64,000 bases of DNA, from contig NZ_PNFV01000006.1 in assembly GCF_002940945.1 (NCBI RefSeq), forward strand, positions 59,892 through 123,891, given 5' to 3'. A program made the translations under genes and the position numbers. This document shows, piece after piece, positions 43,678 to 52,686 of this stretch (position 1 is the stretch's first letter; each line of letters begins with the position of its first letter). The DNA is from Limosilactobacillus pontis (GTDB lineage Bacteria; Bacillota; Bacilli; Lactobacillales; Lactobacillaceae). The notes beneath the pieces are model-generated. The model was not told the origin of the DNA, searched no databases, and saw only the letters and a list, made by a program, of their open reading frames with translations.

Positions 43678-45432
43678 CTACTTCAATTCATTAGCCACCT
43701 TGAGCAGCTGATCATAACCGACCATCACGCCACCGGTATCTGCTGAAGTTACCAGGGCCTGGTAACGAGCTAAATACCCCTGTTTAACCTTAGGCTTGAA
43801 TGGCGGCAGCTTCCGACGACGGTGCTCAAGTTCCTCATCAGATACCAGCAGATTAATTGTCCGCTTGATTAAATCAATATGGATACGGTCCCCGTCTTTG
43901 ATGAGGGCAATTTCACCACCCGAGGCAGCTTCCGGGGAAACATGCCCAATACAGATACCGTGAGTAGCACCGGAAAAGCGGCCGTCCGTGATCAAGGCCA
44001 CGTCCTTGTCTAGTCCCCGACCAATGATATCGGATGTTGGATTCAGCATCTCGGGCATCCCCGGTCCGCCTTTTGGTCCCTCATAACGAATGACAACAAC
44101 ATCGCCTTTCTTAACGGTTCCATCATCGATTCCTTCAACGGCGGCATCATGAGAGTCAAAGCAGACCGCTTTACCGACAAACTCCTTGATAGCGGGGTCA
44201 ACCCCTGCGGACTTAATAACTGCGCCTTTTTTGGCAATATTACCGTACAACACCGCCAAACCGCCTACCGATGAATACGCCTTGGCAACTGGACGGATTA
44301 CTTCCTTATTTTGCGAATAACAGCCAGCAACGTTCTCCCGGATCGTCTTACCAGTGACACTCGGCCGATCAGGATGGAAGACCCCATTCCCCATCTCAAT
44401 CAGTTCATTCATAATGGCCGGCATCCCTCCAGCGTTGTGGACATCCTCCATTGTCCAGTGGGAAGACGGCGCAATTTTGGCAATGTGCGGCGTCCGTTCC
44501 GCAATTTGATTGATATCTTGCTCGGTATATTCGATCCCGGCCTCGTGGGCAATGGCTAGACCGTGCAAAACGGTGTTGGTAGATCCCCCCATTGCCATAT
44601 CAGTGGCATAAATATCGTCAAAGGCGTCCTTAGTCATGATTTCTCGTGGCTTCAACCCCCGCTTAACAAGCTTAACTACTTGACGGGCCGCCTGACGGAC
44701 TAGTTCGCGGCGTTGTGCTGAGACAGCCAAGGCGGTTCCATTAAACGGCAATGCCATCCCCAAAGCTTCCATCAAGCAGTTCATGGAATTAGCTGTAAAC
44801 ATTCCGGCACACGATCCACAAGTCGGACACGCGTTTTGCTCCATCTCTAGGAAATCTTCCTTGGAGATCTTGCCGTCCTTGAAGGCCCCTACCGCCTCAA
44901 ACATATTAGAAAGGGTGATCGCTTTTCCGTTGGGGTCTAGCCCTGCCTTCATCGGACCACCTGAAACAAAGACCGCTGGAACATTGGTACGAGCGGCCGC
45001 CATCAGCATCCCCGGGGTGATCTTGTCACAGTTAGGCATGAATAGCACCCCATCAAACCAGTGGGCGTTAATGACTGTTTCAGCGGCATCGGCAATTAGC
45101 TCACGGCTAGGAAGCGAGTAACGCATTCCAATGTGCCCCATTGCGATTCCGTCATCAACTCCGATCGTGTTGAATTCAAATGGCACCCCACCCGCCTTAC
45201 GAATCTCCTCCTTGGCAATATCCGCCAGCTCACGCAGGTGGACATGCCCAGTAACAATCTCAATGTAAGAGTTGCAGATAGCAATGAATGGTTTGTCCAT
45301 GTCTTCGGGTCGTCTGATACGCCCCGTGGCATACAGGAGGCTGCGGCCCGGTGCCCGGTTAACGCCCTTGGTAATCTCGTCGCTGCGTTTCTGCAGTTTA
45401 TCAGCATCAAAAGAAAAATTAAGTGTTCCCAT
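43678..45432 (-). CDS. ilvD: Dihydroxy-acid dehydratase
   Basis: 584 residues, full length. Fe-S ligands are visible in [12 protein letters not shown] and [18 protein letters not shown], with GGSTNTVLH and the C-terminal [23 protein letters not shown]. It dehydrates dihydroxyisovalerate and dihydroxymethylvalerate to the 2-oxoacids leading to Val, Leu, Ile and pantothenate. The other ilv genes are not in the window. It heads an operon with sufT and a BASS carrier and is preceded by a branched-chain leader peptide attenuator. Start follows CTCATAACTAAAC-side AGGTGAGATAG on the coding strand. Confidence 0.95.
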   Translation of the reverse strand: MGTLNFSFDADKLQKRSDEITKGVNRAPGRSLLYATGRIRRPEDMDKPFIAICNSYIEIVTGHVHLRELADIAKEEIRKAGGVPFEFNTIGVDDGIAMGHIGMRYSLPSRELIADAAETVINAHWFDGVLFMPNCDKITPGMLMAAARTNVPAVFVSGGPMKAGLDPNGKAITLSNMFEAVGAFKDGKISKEDFLEMEQNACPTCGSCAGMFTANSMNCLMEALGMALPFNGTALAVSAQRRELVRQAARQVVKLVKRGLKPREIMTKDAFDDIYATDMAMGGSTNTVLHGLAIAHEAGIEYTEQDINQIAERTPHIAKIAPSSHWTMEDVHNAGGMPAIMNELIEMGNGVFHPDRPSVTGKTIRENVAGCYSQNKEVIRPVAKAYSSVGGLAVLYGNIAKKGAVIKSAGVDPAIKEFVGKAVCFDSHDAAVEGIDDGTVKKGDVVVIRYEGPKGGPGMPEMLNPTSDIIGRGLDKDVALITDGRFSGATHGICIGHVSPEAASGGEIALIKDGDRIHIDLIKRTINLLVSDEELEHRRRKLPPFKPKVKQGYLARYQALVTSADTGGVMVGYDQLLKVANELK

Positions 45433-45480
45433 CTATCTCACCTCATAACTAAACCCTCACCAACAACAGAAGCAAAAGAA

Positions 45481-45577
45481 AAACGGCCAACAGCTTTGGC
45501 AGCTGTTGACCGTTTTCAAGTATGGTCATCATCACCGCCCAGATATAATACCTGGGCAGCATCAATTAGCGCCCAGA
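45481..45577 (-). promoter_or_regulatory. ilvD attenuator: competing hairpins and terminator
   Basis: On the minus strand CTGGGC occurs at 45576-45571 and again at 45542-45537, flanking GCCCAG at 45557-45552, so the middle segment can pair with either one but not both. The first copy follows the leader peptide stop directly. The terminator AACGGTCAACAGC / GCTGTTGGCCGTT with TTTTTT ends the leader (45516-45478). This is the usual design for attenuation by ribosome position. Confidence 0.75.
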
Positions 45578-45634
45578 TCATTGAATGATAATGACGCTAA
45601 TAATTAATACTTGTTGTAATGATTGATGACTCAT
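45578..45634 (-). CDS. ilvL: ilv leader peptide MSHQSLQQVLIISVIIIQ
   Basis: Eighteen codons, nine of them Ile, Val or Leu in the last ten (VLIISVIIIQ, five Ile), with AAGAGG before the ATG. It lies 146 bp upstream of ilvD and just ahead of competing hairpins and a terminator. Ribosome stalling at the Ile run under branched-chain starvation should allow read-through. The composition alone makes a chance reading frame unlikely. Confidence 0.85.
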   Translation of the reverse strand: MSHQSLQQVLIISVIIIQ

Positions 45635-45686
45635 CCTCTTGCCCCTTTATACAGTTAAAACTTAATTAGAAAATTAAATTAACGAT

Positions 45687-45714
45687 AGAATAACAGAAAC
45701 GTCTAGAAAGTCAA
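45687..45714 (-). promoter_or_regulatory. Promoter of the ilvD operon
   Basis: Minus strand: TTGACT (45714-45709), 16-bp spacer, TATTCT (45692-45687), about 50 bp before the leader peptide. Confidence 0.55.
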
Positions 45715-45778
45715 TCTCATCCTACATGTTTTTAAAATATAAAGTTTTAACCTCGTTTAACCAAGATTATCACTGTTG

Positions 45779-46777
45779 TTACTTTCGTTTAATATGCATT
45801 GATGAGGAATGGACCGCCAGTCGTTTCTTCGGGTAGAGCTGCTTGGCTAGGGCAGTCACCGCTGTCGGCGCTTCCCCAAAAGCCGCGGCAATCAATGCTG
45901 TCTTCCCTGGATAGGTTACCCCGTCACCGATAGCATAGACTCCGGGAATACTGGTCTGCATGGTTGAATCAACCGCCAGGAGATGACGCTCACTGGCCAA
46001 GTTCAACGACCACTTCGTCAGAGCCGCGTTATTGGAAGTAAAGCCGTAGTTAACCACGATTGAGTCGACCGTCAGTTGTTCCTCATCGTCACTACGCATC
46101 TTCTTTAAGCCGATCGTCACCGCATCTTCTGCCGTTGTCAGCTTCTTGGGCAGGTAGGGAGTAAGCAAGTGAACGGGGGACGCCTTTAACTTGCTGACGG
46201 TGTGTTCCAGTCCCCGAAATTCGTTACGCCGGTGGATCAAGTAGACGTCCTTGGCCACCGGCTCCAGCATCAGGGCAATATCGATAGCCGAGTCGCCACC
46301 CCCTAGTACCGCCACACGCTGACCAGTAAAAGCATCCTTATGACCAACAAAGTAGTGCAGCCGGTTCCCCTCCAGTTGGTCGGCACCATCGAGAGCCAAC
46401 TTGCGCGGCGTAAATGCCCCATTGCCTAGGGCAATGATGACCGCCTTAGAGCGGGAAGTCCGGTGAGCTGATGTAATGGTGAAGGTCCCGTCGGCTTCTT
46501 TAACCACGTCGTCAACGGTCTCACCAAGGAACTGATCAACCGGGGCAATTGCCAATTGGTCCTTCAGGTGATCAATCAACTCCTGACCAGTAACTCCTGG
46601 CAACCCGGCAACGTCCCAGATCCGTTTTTCCGGATACAAAGCAGCAACCTGGCCGCCTAATTGTGGCAGGCTCTCAATTAACTGGGCCCGAAGCTCATGC
46701 AGGCCGCAATAAAACGCAGCAAACATCCCCGCTGGGCCTCCACCAACAATGGTTACATCATAACTATCCTCCGTCAT
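45779..46777 (-). CDS. Ferredoxin/flavodoxin-NADP+ reductase (YumC-type, thioredoxin reductase-like)
   Basis: 332 residues. FAD-binding TIVGGGPAGMFAAFYCG (about 9-25), NAD(P)-binding VLGGGDSAIDIALML (about 153), and C-terminal GVYAIGDGVTYPGK. The CxxC redox pair of thioredoxin reductases is absent, as in type 2 ferredoxin-NADP+ reductases. It passes electrons between NADPH and ferredoxin or flavodoxin. It is upstream of the ilvD operon on the same strand but separated by the attenuator and a promoter. Confidence 0.87.
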   Translation of the reverse strand: MTEDSYDVTIVGGGPAGMFAAFYCGLHELRAQLIESLPQLGGQVAALYPEKRIWDVAGLPGVTGQELIDHLKDQLAIAPVDQFLGETVDDVVKEADGTFTITSAHRTSRSKAVIIALGNGAFTPRKLALDGADQLEGNRLHYFVGHKDAFTGQRVAVLGGGDSAIDIALMLEPVAKDVYLIHRRNEFRGLEHTVSKLKASPVHLLTPYLPKKLTTAEDAVTIGLKKMRSDDEEQLTVDSIVVNYGFTSNNAALTKWSLNLASERHLLAVDSTMQTSIPGVYAIGDGVTYPGKTALIAAAFGEAPTAVTALAKQLYPKKRLAVHSSSMHIKRK

Positions 46778-46954
46778 TTAATATGGACCTCACTTTCTTA
46801 TTTTTTGTTTAATCATTATAACATTTTCTTACTTAATTAAATTTTTAATGAAGCGCTACCATCTTTAACGTTTTACCTATTGTGTTTACTAAAAAATTAA
46901 TTTATTATAGAAAACGTAGATAGTAATTTTTTAGTTAATCTTGGAGGGACTAAT

Positions 46955-47917
46955 ATGGCTAAAAGAAAAATGATTCTTGATCTGGATACCGGTGTTGACG
47001 ACGCTTTAGCGATCGCTTACGCTCTAGCAGATCCAGATGTTGACTTAATCGGGATTGTCAGTTCCTACGGTAATAACCTGCTCGACGTTTGTGCTGAAAA
47101 CAGCTTGAAGCTCTTGGAACTGCTCGGTCACACTGATATTCCAGTATTCAAGGGCTTACCACACTCATGCACAACGGATCACTTCGACGTTATGCAGGTT
47201 TCCAAGGACATCCACGGAAACAACGGTATCGGTGAAGTCCAACTGCCTGCCCCAAGTCGGAGCATCGAAGAAGAATCCGGTGTAGACTTCTACATCGACG
47301 CCGCACACAAGTACGGCAAGGACTTAATCATTATCCCAACTGGTCCAATGACCAACCTGGCCGCTGCTCTTAAGAAGGATCCAGAGATTGCCCACCTGAT
47401 TGGCAATGTTACCTTCATGGGTGGGGCATTGACGGTTGAAGGAAACGTTACCCCGGTTGCAGAAGCCAACATCAACCAGGACCCGAAGGCTGCTAACGAA
47501 GTCTTGACGTCTGACCTGCCACTGACGATGGTCGGCCTTGACGTTACCCTGCGGACCCTGCTGACCAAGAAGGAAACGCAACAATGGCGTGACCTTGGCA
47601 CCAAGGCTGGTAAGGCCTACGCTGATATCACCGACTTCTACATCGACGCCTACTACAACCTGGACATCGACAAGAATGGTTGTGCCATCCATGACCCACT
47701 AGCTGTTGGTGTTGGGATTGACCCATCCTTCGTTACCACACTGAGCCTCTTCGTTAAGTGTGTCTACGAAGAAGGTCCTTACTACGCTCGGATCATTGGT
47801 GACAACTCCAAGCTGAATGATCCAAATCCTAACGTTAAGGTTGCCATCAACGTCGACAAGGAACGTTACCTGAAGGTCTTCATGGACCACTTAACGAACC
47901 TGTTCAAAGAACACTAA
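46955..47917 (+). CDS. Nucleoside hydrolase (IunH/Rih family)
   Basis: 320 residues. The Ca2+-binding N-terminal motif LDLDTGVDDALAIAYAL (about 7-23) is diagnostic; PTGPMTNLAAAL (about 129) and the late HDPLAVGVG (about 247) complete the active site. It cleaves ribonucleosides to base and ribose. Start follows TTGGAGGGAC. An imperfect cre-like sequence (46848-46861) lies about 95 bp upstream. The gene ends in a hairpin terminator shared with the convergent regulator gene. Confidence 0.9.
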   Translation: MAKRKMILDLDTGVDDALAIAYALADPDVDLIGIVSSYGNNLLDVCAENSLKLLELLGHTDIPVFKGLPHSCTTDHFDVMQVSKDIHGNNGIGEVQLPAPSRSIEEESGVDFYIDAAHKYGKDLIIIPTGPMTNLAAALKKDPEIAHLIGNVTFMGGALTVEGNVTPVAEANINQDPKAANEVLTSDLPLTMVGLDVTLRTLLTKKETQQWRDLGTKAGKAYADITDFYIDAYYNLDIDKNGCAIHDPLAVGVGIDPSFVTTLSLFVKCVYEEGPYYARIIGDNSKLNDPNPNVKVAINVDKERYLKVFMDHLTNLFKEH

Positions 47918-47930
47918 TCTTACTTAAACT

Positions 47931-47967
47931 AAAAGCTGCCGAATCTAAGTGGTTCGGCAGTTTTTTT
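47931..47967. terminator. Terminator after the nucleoside hydrolase gene
   Basis: AGCTGCCGAA / TTCGGCAGTT stem with TTTTTTT on the plus strand. Confidence 0.85.
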
Positions 47968-48466
47968 AGTTCAGCAGTCTTTCCAAAATCTTCTTCAACC
48001 TAGTTAAGGCCATTGCCTGGCCAGCGGGATCCTGGAGACATTCATTGATGGTGGTATGACAAAGGGCCATCACGGCCCATTCGGTATCTCCTCGCGGCTC
48101 AACGGTCCGCCGTACTGGTAAGATTCCCTCATTGGTTAGAAAATGGCGCCGAATAAAGTCGTAGTAGGAACTATGATGGACCCGGTCAACAAAATCGGCC
48201 ACCATCTGATAATAGTCCTGAGCGGTCAGATCCCCAGTGGTAATTGGTGCGTGGATCTCATTCATCACTGCCGCGTACAGGTAAAGATAGGCGTCGGTCA
48301 GGTCCGTGAAGTACTTATAAAAGGCGCCGCGCGAAATATCCGCCTGCTTGATGATTCGGGCTACCTCGGCGTCCGGCAGGCTATGCTGGCTGAACTCGGT
48401 CAACAGCGCATCGGTGACCCGCTGCTTCTTTTCGTGCTTCAGGTTCTGAAAGGTGCGGCTTGGCAT
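47966..48466 (-). CDS. TetR-family transcriptional regulator
   Basis: 166 residues. The N-terminal helix-turn-helix region is LKHEKKQRVTDALLTEF then IIKQADISRGAFYKYFTDLTDAYLYLY, a standard TetR DNA-binding domain. The C-terminal ligand domain is short. ATG at 48466 is preferred over GTG at 48475 because GAGGTGAG overlaps the latter. It lies 10 bp downstream of the TauE/SafE gene on the same strand and probably regulates it. Confidence 0.83.
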   Translation of the reverse strand: MPSRTFQNLKHEKKQRVTDALLTEFSQHSLPDAEVARIIKQADISRGAFYKYFTDLTDAYLYLYAAVMNEIHAPITTGDLTAQDYYQMVADFVDRVHHSSYYDFIRRHFLTNEGILPVRRTVEPRGDTEWAVMALCHTTINECLQDPAGQAMALTRLKKILERLLN

Positions 48467-48476
48467 GGTTCTCACC

Positions 48477-49262
48477 TCACATCATGTTGCGAATGACCAG
48501 GGATACGGCCAGAATCAAGGCTCCACTTCCCACAATAATCTGCATCAATCGACCGGGGAGGCGTCGAACGATGATCGGCCCGAGGATCCCACCAAGGATA
48601 TTACCGACGAACAGGGGCAAGACATATTGCCAGTAGATAACCGCCTCAATGGCGAAAATAATGGCTGCCATCGTATTAGTGGCCGTCATGGCAACATTCT
48701 TCAAGGCGTTATTGACGGCAAAGGATTGTTGACGGTTGACCACCGTCAGCAGGGTCAGCATCATGACCCCGGCCCCAGCATTGAAGTAGCCAGAGTAAAT
48801 GCCAACGATGAAGATCCCAACCCAGGCCAGGAAGCGGTGCAGGCGGGACCGGCCAAACATCCGACTATTCTGCACTAATTCTGCATGGGCCTGGCGAGGA
48901 TGGTGGGGCATAATCAGAATAACCCCGGCAATACCGATGCAGATCGGGACCAGTTCCTGGAACCACTTGCTGGGCAGGGCGAAGAGCAAAAGGGCACCGA
49001 TGATCGCTCCGGTCAGGACGACCGGGATCATCAGCCACATCTGTCTGCGGTTGTTGCGAAGTTCCTTGGCGGAGGCGACTACCGAGCTGTACCCGCTGGC
49101 GACGGTTGAAAAGCAGCTGGTGACGTTGGCCATCACTGGGGACAGCCCCATCGCCAGTAGCGACGGATACGAGACCAACGAGGCTAGACCCGCAGCAGCA
49201 CTGGTGATCCCGGCCAGGATCCCAATGATAATCAATAAGATAATTGAAACTAATTCAGACAT
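48477..49262 (-). CDS. Sulfite exporter TauE/SafE family membrane protein
   Basis: 261 residues, eight helices. AGLASLVSYPSLLAMGLSPVMANVTSCFST near the N-terminus and FNAGAGVMMLTLLTVVNRQQSFAVNNALKNV in the second half are the two pseudo-symmetric motifs of the family. Substrates include sulfite, sulfoacetate and other organosulfur anions; none can be chosen here. First gene of a two-gene unit with the TetR regulator. Confidence 0.83.
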   Translation of the reverse strand: MSELVSIILLIIIGILAGITSAAAGLASLVSYPSLLAMGLSPVMANVTSCFSTVASGYSSVVASAKELRNNRRQMWLMIPVVLTGAIIGALLLFALPSKWFQELVPICIGIAGVILIMPHHPRQAHAELVQNSRMFGRSRLHRFLAWVGIFIVGIYSGYFNAGAGVMMLTLLTVVNRQQSFAVNNALKNVAMTATNTMAAIIFAIEAVIYWQYVLPLFVGNILGGILGPIIVRRLPGRLMQIIVGSGALILAVSLVIRNMM

Positions 49263-49337
49263 TTTTCCTCAACCTTTATTTTTAGTCAGCTTCCATTGTA
49301 CGCGTTCCGCCAATTTTCTGCACGTCCTTTGTTGATT

Positions 49338-49366
49338 TGAACTTCCGGAGCAATTTATGTATCATA
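49338..49366 (+). promoter_or_regulatory. Promoter of the ykoEDC transcript
   Basis: TTGAAC, a spacer of about 17 bp, TATCAT (ending near 49366), some 20 bp before the TPP aptamer. Confidence 0.5.
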
Positions 49367-49382
49367 AACAATAAGATTAATA

Positions 49383-49463
49383 CGATGTCTGGGGTGCCAT
49401 TTGGCTGAGATAATACCCATTGAACCTGACCTGGCTAATACCAGCGGAGGAAGATTCGGTAAA
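49383..49463 (+). promoter_or_regulatory. TPP riboswitch (THI box)
   Basis: GGGGTGCC, GGCTGAGA, TACCC, TTGAACCTGA and CTGGCTAATACCAGCGGAGGAAG occur in the canonical order. Thiamine pyrophosphate binding should favour the terminator at 49490-49518. Confidence 0.97.
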
Positions 49464-49487
49464 TTTCAATTGCTAACACAGTCTGTA

Positions 49488-49520
49488 TCCCACGATGAGC
49501 TTCATTGTGGCTTTTTTATT
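49488..49520 (+). terminator. Riboswitch-controlled terminator
   Basis: CCACGATGA (49490-49498) / TCATTGTGG (49502-49510) followed by CTTTTTTATT. Confidence 0.85.
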
Positions 49521-49567
49521 TGCCTTAAGACCGCCTTAATCCAATCTATTTCTAAGGAGTTTTACTT

Positions 49568-50125
49568 ATGAAGAAAGGTTTTCACTTGCGCGACATCATC
49601 CTGCTCGCTTTGCTTGGGATCATTTTCGGTGTTATCTATTTTGCGGCGGCATTCGTCTATAACGGCCTGACTCTTCTATTGACCCCGATTGGCTACGGTC
49701 CACTGGCTAATGATATCACTATGGGGGTCTGGTGCATGGCCGGACCACTCGCTGGCTTCATGTTTCGTCTGCCCGGTGCTTCATTTCTCGGTGAGTTTCT
49801 CGGTGCCACTGTTGAGATGTTTCTCGGTGACCAGTGGGGAGCAGCTAACCTGATTTCTGGTGCTGTCCAGGGTGTCGGAACCGAGTTAGGCTTCACCCTG
49901 ACCGGTTACCGGATCTATAACTGGTTAACCATCATCCTAGTCACCATCTCAACGACCATCGTCACCTTTGCCTGGGACTGGTTCCGTAACGGCTACAGCC
50001 AGTTTGCCGGGCAAATGCTCCTGGTTATGATTATCGTCCGTTTCATCTCAATTTTTCTCTTCGCTGGGGTATTGAATAAGCTAATCATCAACATGCTCAC
50101 TCGGGCACATATCGTTCGGAGGTAA
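49568..50125 (+). CDS. ykoE: ECF transporter substrate-binding (S) component YkoE, thiamine/HMP
   Basis: 185 residues, about six helices. LRDIILLALLGIIFGVIYF and the conserved loop LPGASFLGEFLGATVEMFLGDQWG are typical of YkoE. It gives specificity for thiamine or its pyrimidine precursor HMP. The TPP riboswitch controls it, and the ATPase and T-component genes follow at once (3 bp gap, then a 4-bp overlap). Start ATG follows TAAGGAGTTTTACTT. Confidence 0.9.
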   Translation: MKKGFHLRDIILLALLGIIFGVIYFAAAFVYNGLTLLLTPIGYGPLANDITMGVWCMAGPLAGFMFRLPGASFLGEFLGATVEMFLGDQWGAANLISGAVQGVGTELGFTLTGYRIYNWLTIILVTISTTIVTFAWDWFRNGYSQFAGQMLLVMIIVRFISIFLFAGVLNKLIINMLTRAHIVRR

Positions 50126-50128
50126 GCC

Positions 50129-51532
50129 ATGACAGCCATCAAGATTGAACAGCTCAGCTTCCAATTTGAACGTCGACACCCCGTCATCTGCAACCTCAGT
50201 ATAAATATCAATAGAGGTGATGCGATCCTGGTCACCGGTCCATCCGGGTGTGGGAAATCCACTCTTCTTCGCTTGATTGCCGGTCTGCTGCCAAAATACG
50301 GGGGACAAGTAACCTCCGGGCAGATCATCCGGCCCCAGATTAATCATCATCCGACCAGAATTGGAATGCTCTTCCAAGACCCCGCCATGCAGTTTGCTAT
50401 GGATACCCCCCGGCACGAACTCGAATTTACCCTCGAAAACTGTCAGGTGACCCCCCAGCAGATACCAATAAGACTACAGGCAGCTAGTGAATTCGGTCGG
50501 GTTGGAAACCTGCTCGACCAACCAATTTCTACCCTCTCCGGCGGTCAACAACAACGGGTGGCCCTGGCAGTGGTTGTAGCAATGGCGCCGGATATTCTCC
50601 TACTCGACGAACCCTTTGCTGCCATTGACGAAGACAATCGTCGTTTCCTAATTAACCAACTCCAGCAATGGCAGACTGCCCAGTCAGGCCGGACCATCAT
50701 TATTACCGATCATGACTGCCACGGTTATGCAGCCTTAAATCCTAAGATTTTCCGATTTGAAAACCAGCAGCTCGCTGCTCTCACCTCAGCTGAGGGAAGG
50801 GTATTGATTGCGCAAGCAGACAAGATGACACATACACCAATCCGAGTAGCTCAACCAGCAGCAACGGCCCCCGCAATTATTCACCTCAGTCATGTCAGCA
50901 TCAGTTGCGGCCAGCGCAAGCTGATCACCGCTCCAGATCTGACAATTGTGCAAAATAAGATTACCCTGTTGACTGGGGCTAATGGGGTCGGCAAATCAAC
51001 TCTCTTTCGGACTTTAACCCGTTTGATCCCTTACCAGGGCACAATTAAATATCACGAAACGGACATCCAGAAAATATCACCCGGGAAATATCACCAGAAA
51101 GTCGGTCTCGTCTTCCAACAGACTAATGAACAGTTTCTCAATGTCACGGTGGGAGAAGAGTTAACTCTCAGCGCCAAACACCGCCGCCAACCCTTACTCA
51201 CTAATGACCGCCTGACAGCCGTTCTCCGCAATTTTAACCTAGCAGGGATGGAAGACCGGGTTGTCTACTCACTTAGTGGCGGTCAGCGCAAGAAGCTCCA
51301 GCTATTGGTCATGCTGATGATCGGACATCCCGTCCTCCTGCTTGACGAACCCTTCGCCGGGCTTGACCAGAACTCACTGGCTACCGTCTTCGATTTAATC
51401 AGACGTTGTCAGCGGGCTCTCCCCCAAACCATTCTAATCATCAGTCACCAGCTGACCGGACTCAACCAACTAATCGACTACCACCTCCACCTAGCGGATG
51501 GTCGGCTATCATACTTGGGGGTGAAAGCATGA
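50129..51532 (+). CDS. ykoD: ECF transporter ATPase with two ABC domains, YkoD
   Basis: 467 residues: two fused ATPase domains. The first has GPSGCGKST, LSGGQQQRV and ILLLDEPFAAID; the second has GANGVGKST, LSGGQRKKL and VLLLDEPFAGLD. It powers uptake by YkoE/YkoC. Fusion of the A and A' subunits in one chain is the usual YkoD form. Start ATG follows GGAGGTAAGCC. Confidence 0.92.
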   Translation: MTAIKIEQLSFQFERRHPVICNLSININRGDAILVTGPSGCGKSTLLRLIAGLLPKYGGQVTSGQIIRPQINHHPTRIGMLFQDPAMQFAMDTPRHELEFTLENCQVTPQQIPIRLQAASEFGRVGNLLDQPISTLSGGQQQRVALAVVVAMAPDILLLDEPFAAIDEDNRRFLINQLQQWQTAQSGRTIIITDHDCHGYAALNPKIFRFENQQLAALTSAEGRVLIAQADKMTHTPIRVAQPAATAPAIIHLSHVSISCGQRKLITAPDLTIVQNKITLLTGANGVGKSTLFRTLTRLIPYQGTIKYHETDIQKISPGKYHQKVGLVFQQTNEQFLNVTVGEELTLSAKHRRQPLLTNDRLTAVLRNFNLAGMEDRVVYSLSGGQRKKLQLLVMLMIGHPVLLLDEPFAGLDQNSLATVFDLIRRCQRALPQTILIISHQLTGLNQLIDYHLHLADGRLSYLGVKA

Positions 51533-52182
51533 ATCCCAGTTTGAAACTGTTCTTCGTCCTCATCGTTGCTATAGAGGTAACCTTCACCAGCCACCTCTAT
51601 AGCAATTTAGTGATCATTGCTCTGGCGCTGGCTAACTTGCTCTACCACCATATCAGCTGGCGCCGGCTGTCTTGGCTAGTCGTCATCACCCTGGTGCCAG
51701 CCGTAGCGGTCTTTGTCACCATTGCCTTCTTCAGTCCCAACCGCAACATCCACTTTGCCTGGGTCCTGGTAACCCGACTCTATGTCTATGTCATGACCGG
51801 CGCAACCATCTCCTGCACCACCAGCGCCCTGCAGTTGGTCCGTTCCCTCGAACAAAACTGCCACCTGCCGAGTAAGTTTGCCTACGGAATCCTAGCCGCC
51901 CTCAACCTTCTGCCACGAATTCGCCAGGAAGTCAGGATTATCCGGATCGCTGGCCAAATGCGTGGTGTCACTCTCCACTGGTGGTCACCACGCCTGTACT
52001 TCAAAGCAATCTTAGCCGCCAGTCAGTGGGCTGACCAGTTAGCTCAGGCCATGGAGAGCCACGGCTTCGTTGAAGGCCAAGGCCGAACCAGCGCTCATCG
52101 TATTCCACTGACTAGTCGCGACTGGCTCACATTCACCGGTCTGGTGGTCATCCTTCAGGTGCTTATCATTGCACTCCCTTGA
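51529..52182 (+). CDS. ykoC: ECF transporter transmembrane (T) component YkoC
   Basis: 217 residues. ATG at 51529 overlaps the ykoD stop (ATGA) and has TTGGGGGTGAAAGC before it, so the longer in-frame extension is not needed. It has four or five helices and the two coupling helices; the first RMRGV-like motif is AGQMRGVTL, the second AMESHGF replaces the usual A-R-G. It links the S component to the ATPase. Confidence 0.9.
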   Translation: MNPSLKLFFVLIVAIEVTFTSHLYSNLVIIALALANLLYHHISWRRLSWLVVITLVPAVAVFVTIAFFSPNRNIHFAWVLVTRLYVYVMTGATISCTTSALQLVRSLEQNCHLPSKFAYGILAALNLLPRIRQEVRIIRIAGQMRGVTLHWWSPRLYFKAILAASQWADQLAQAMESHGFVEGQGRTSAHRIPLTSRDWLTFTGLVVILQVLIIALP

Positions 52183-52220
52183 TTTATCAGGCATAATTAA
52201 AAGAAAAAAGGATGGCTAAT

Positions 52221-52559
52221 ATGCAGAGTAATATCACAACGCGAATCGTCAACGCCCTTTCTTACCTCAGTATCCTATTTCTCCCGGTGATCTTCCCATT
52301 AATCGTTTGGATCGTCGCCCGAGCCAGCGATGACCCAACTATCAGTAAAAATGCCCGGAAGGCCTTCTGGTCACAGATTTTTCCCTTGATCTACGTTATT
52401 TTTGCAATTCTCACGCTGAGCATCGCTTCTCTCTACCAGGCAACCCTCCACGCCGGAGCTTTATTTGGGATTCTCTTGACTTTCGCCCTGCTGATCGCCT
52501 TACTACTGTTCATCTACAACATCGCAATGGCGGTCAAAATGCTGCTGGGCCGGGAATAA
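52221..52559 (+). CDS. DUF4870-like small membrane protein
   Basis: 112 residues with three helices; LPVIFPLIVWIVARASDDPTISKNARKAFWSQIF is the DUF4870-type pattern with a short amphipathic segment between helices. ATG at 52221 is 9 nt from AAAAAGG and is preferred to ATG 52212, which touches it. Function unknown. It follows ykoC by 38 bp, possibly in the same transcript. Confidence 0.72.
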   Translation: MQSNITTRIVNALSYLSILFLPVIFPLIVWIVARASDDPTISKNARKAFWSQIFPLIYVIFAILTLSIASLYQATLHAGALFGILLTFALLIALLLFIYNIAMAVKMLLGRE

Positions 52560-52565
52560 TAGGTA

Positions 52566-52614
52566 CGTATCAAATCGAGGCCGGAGACACGCACTCTGAC
52601 CCCGATTTTTTGTT
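52566..52614 (+). terminator. Terminator after the DUF4870-like gene
   Basis: AAATCGAGG / CCCCGATTT ends enclosing GAG/CTC, followed by TTTTTTG. Confidence 0.65.
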
Positions 52615-52686
52615 GTCAAAATACCGATACTAAAACGGCCCGATCTATTAACCATACCCCAACATTTTTTATAGGTGGTGTTTCAA

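Noticed and set aside
46848..46861. cre site before the nucleoside hydrolase gene
   Set aside because: ATGAAGCGCTACCA fits the core but not the first two positions of the consensus; left as a remark only.
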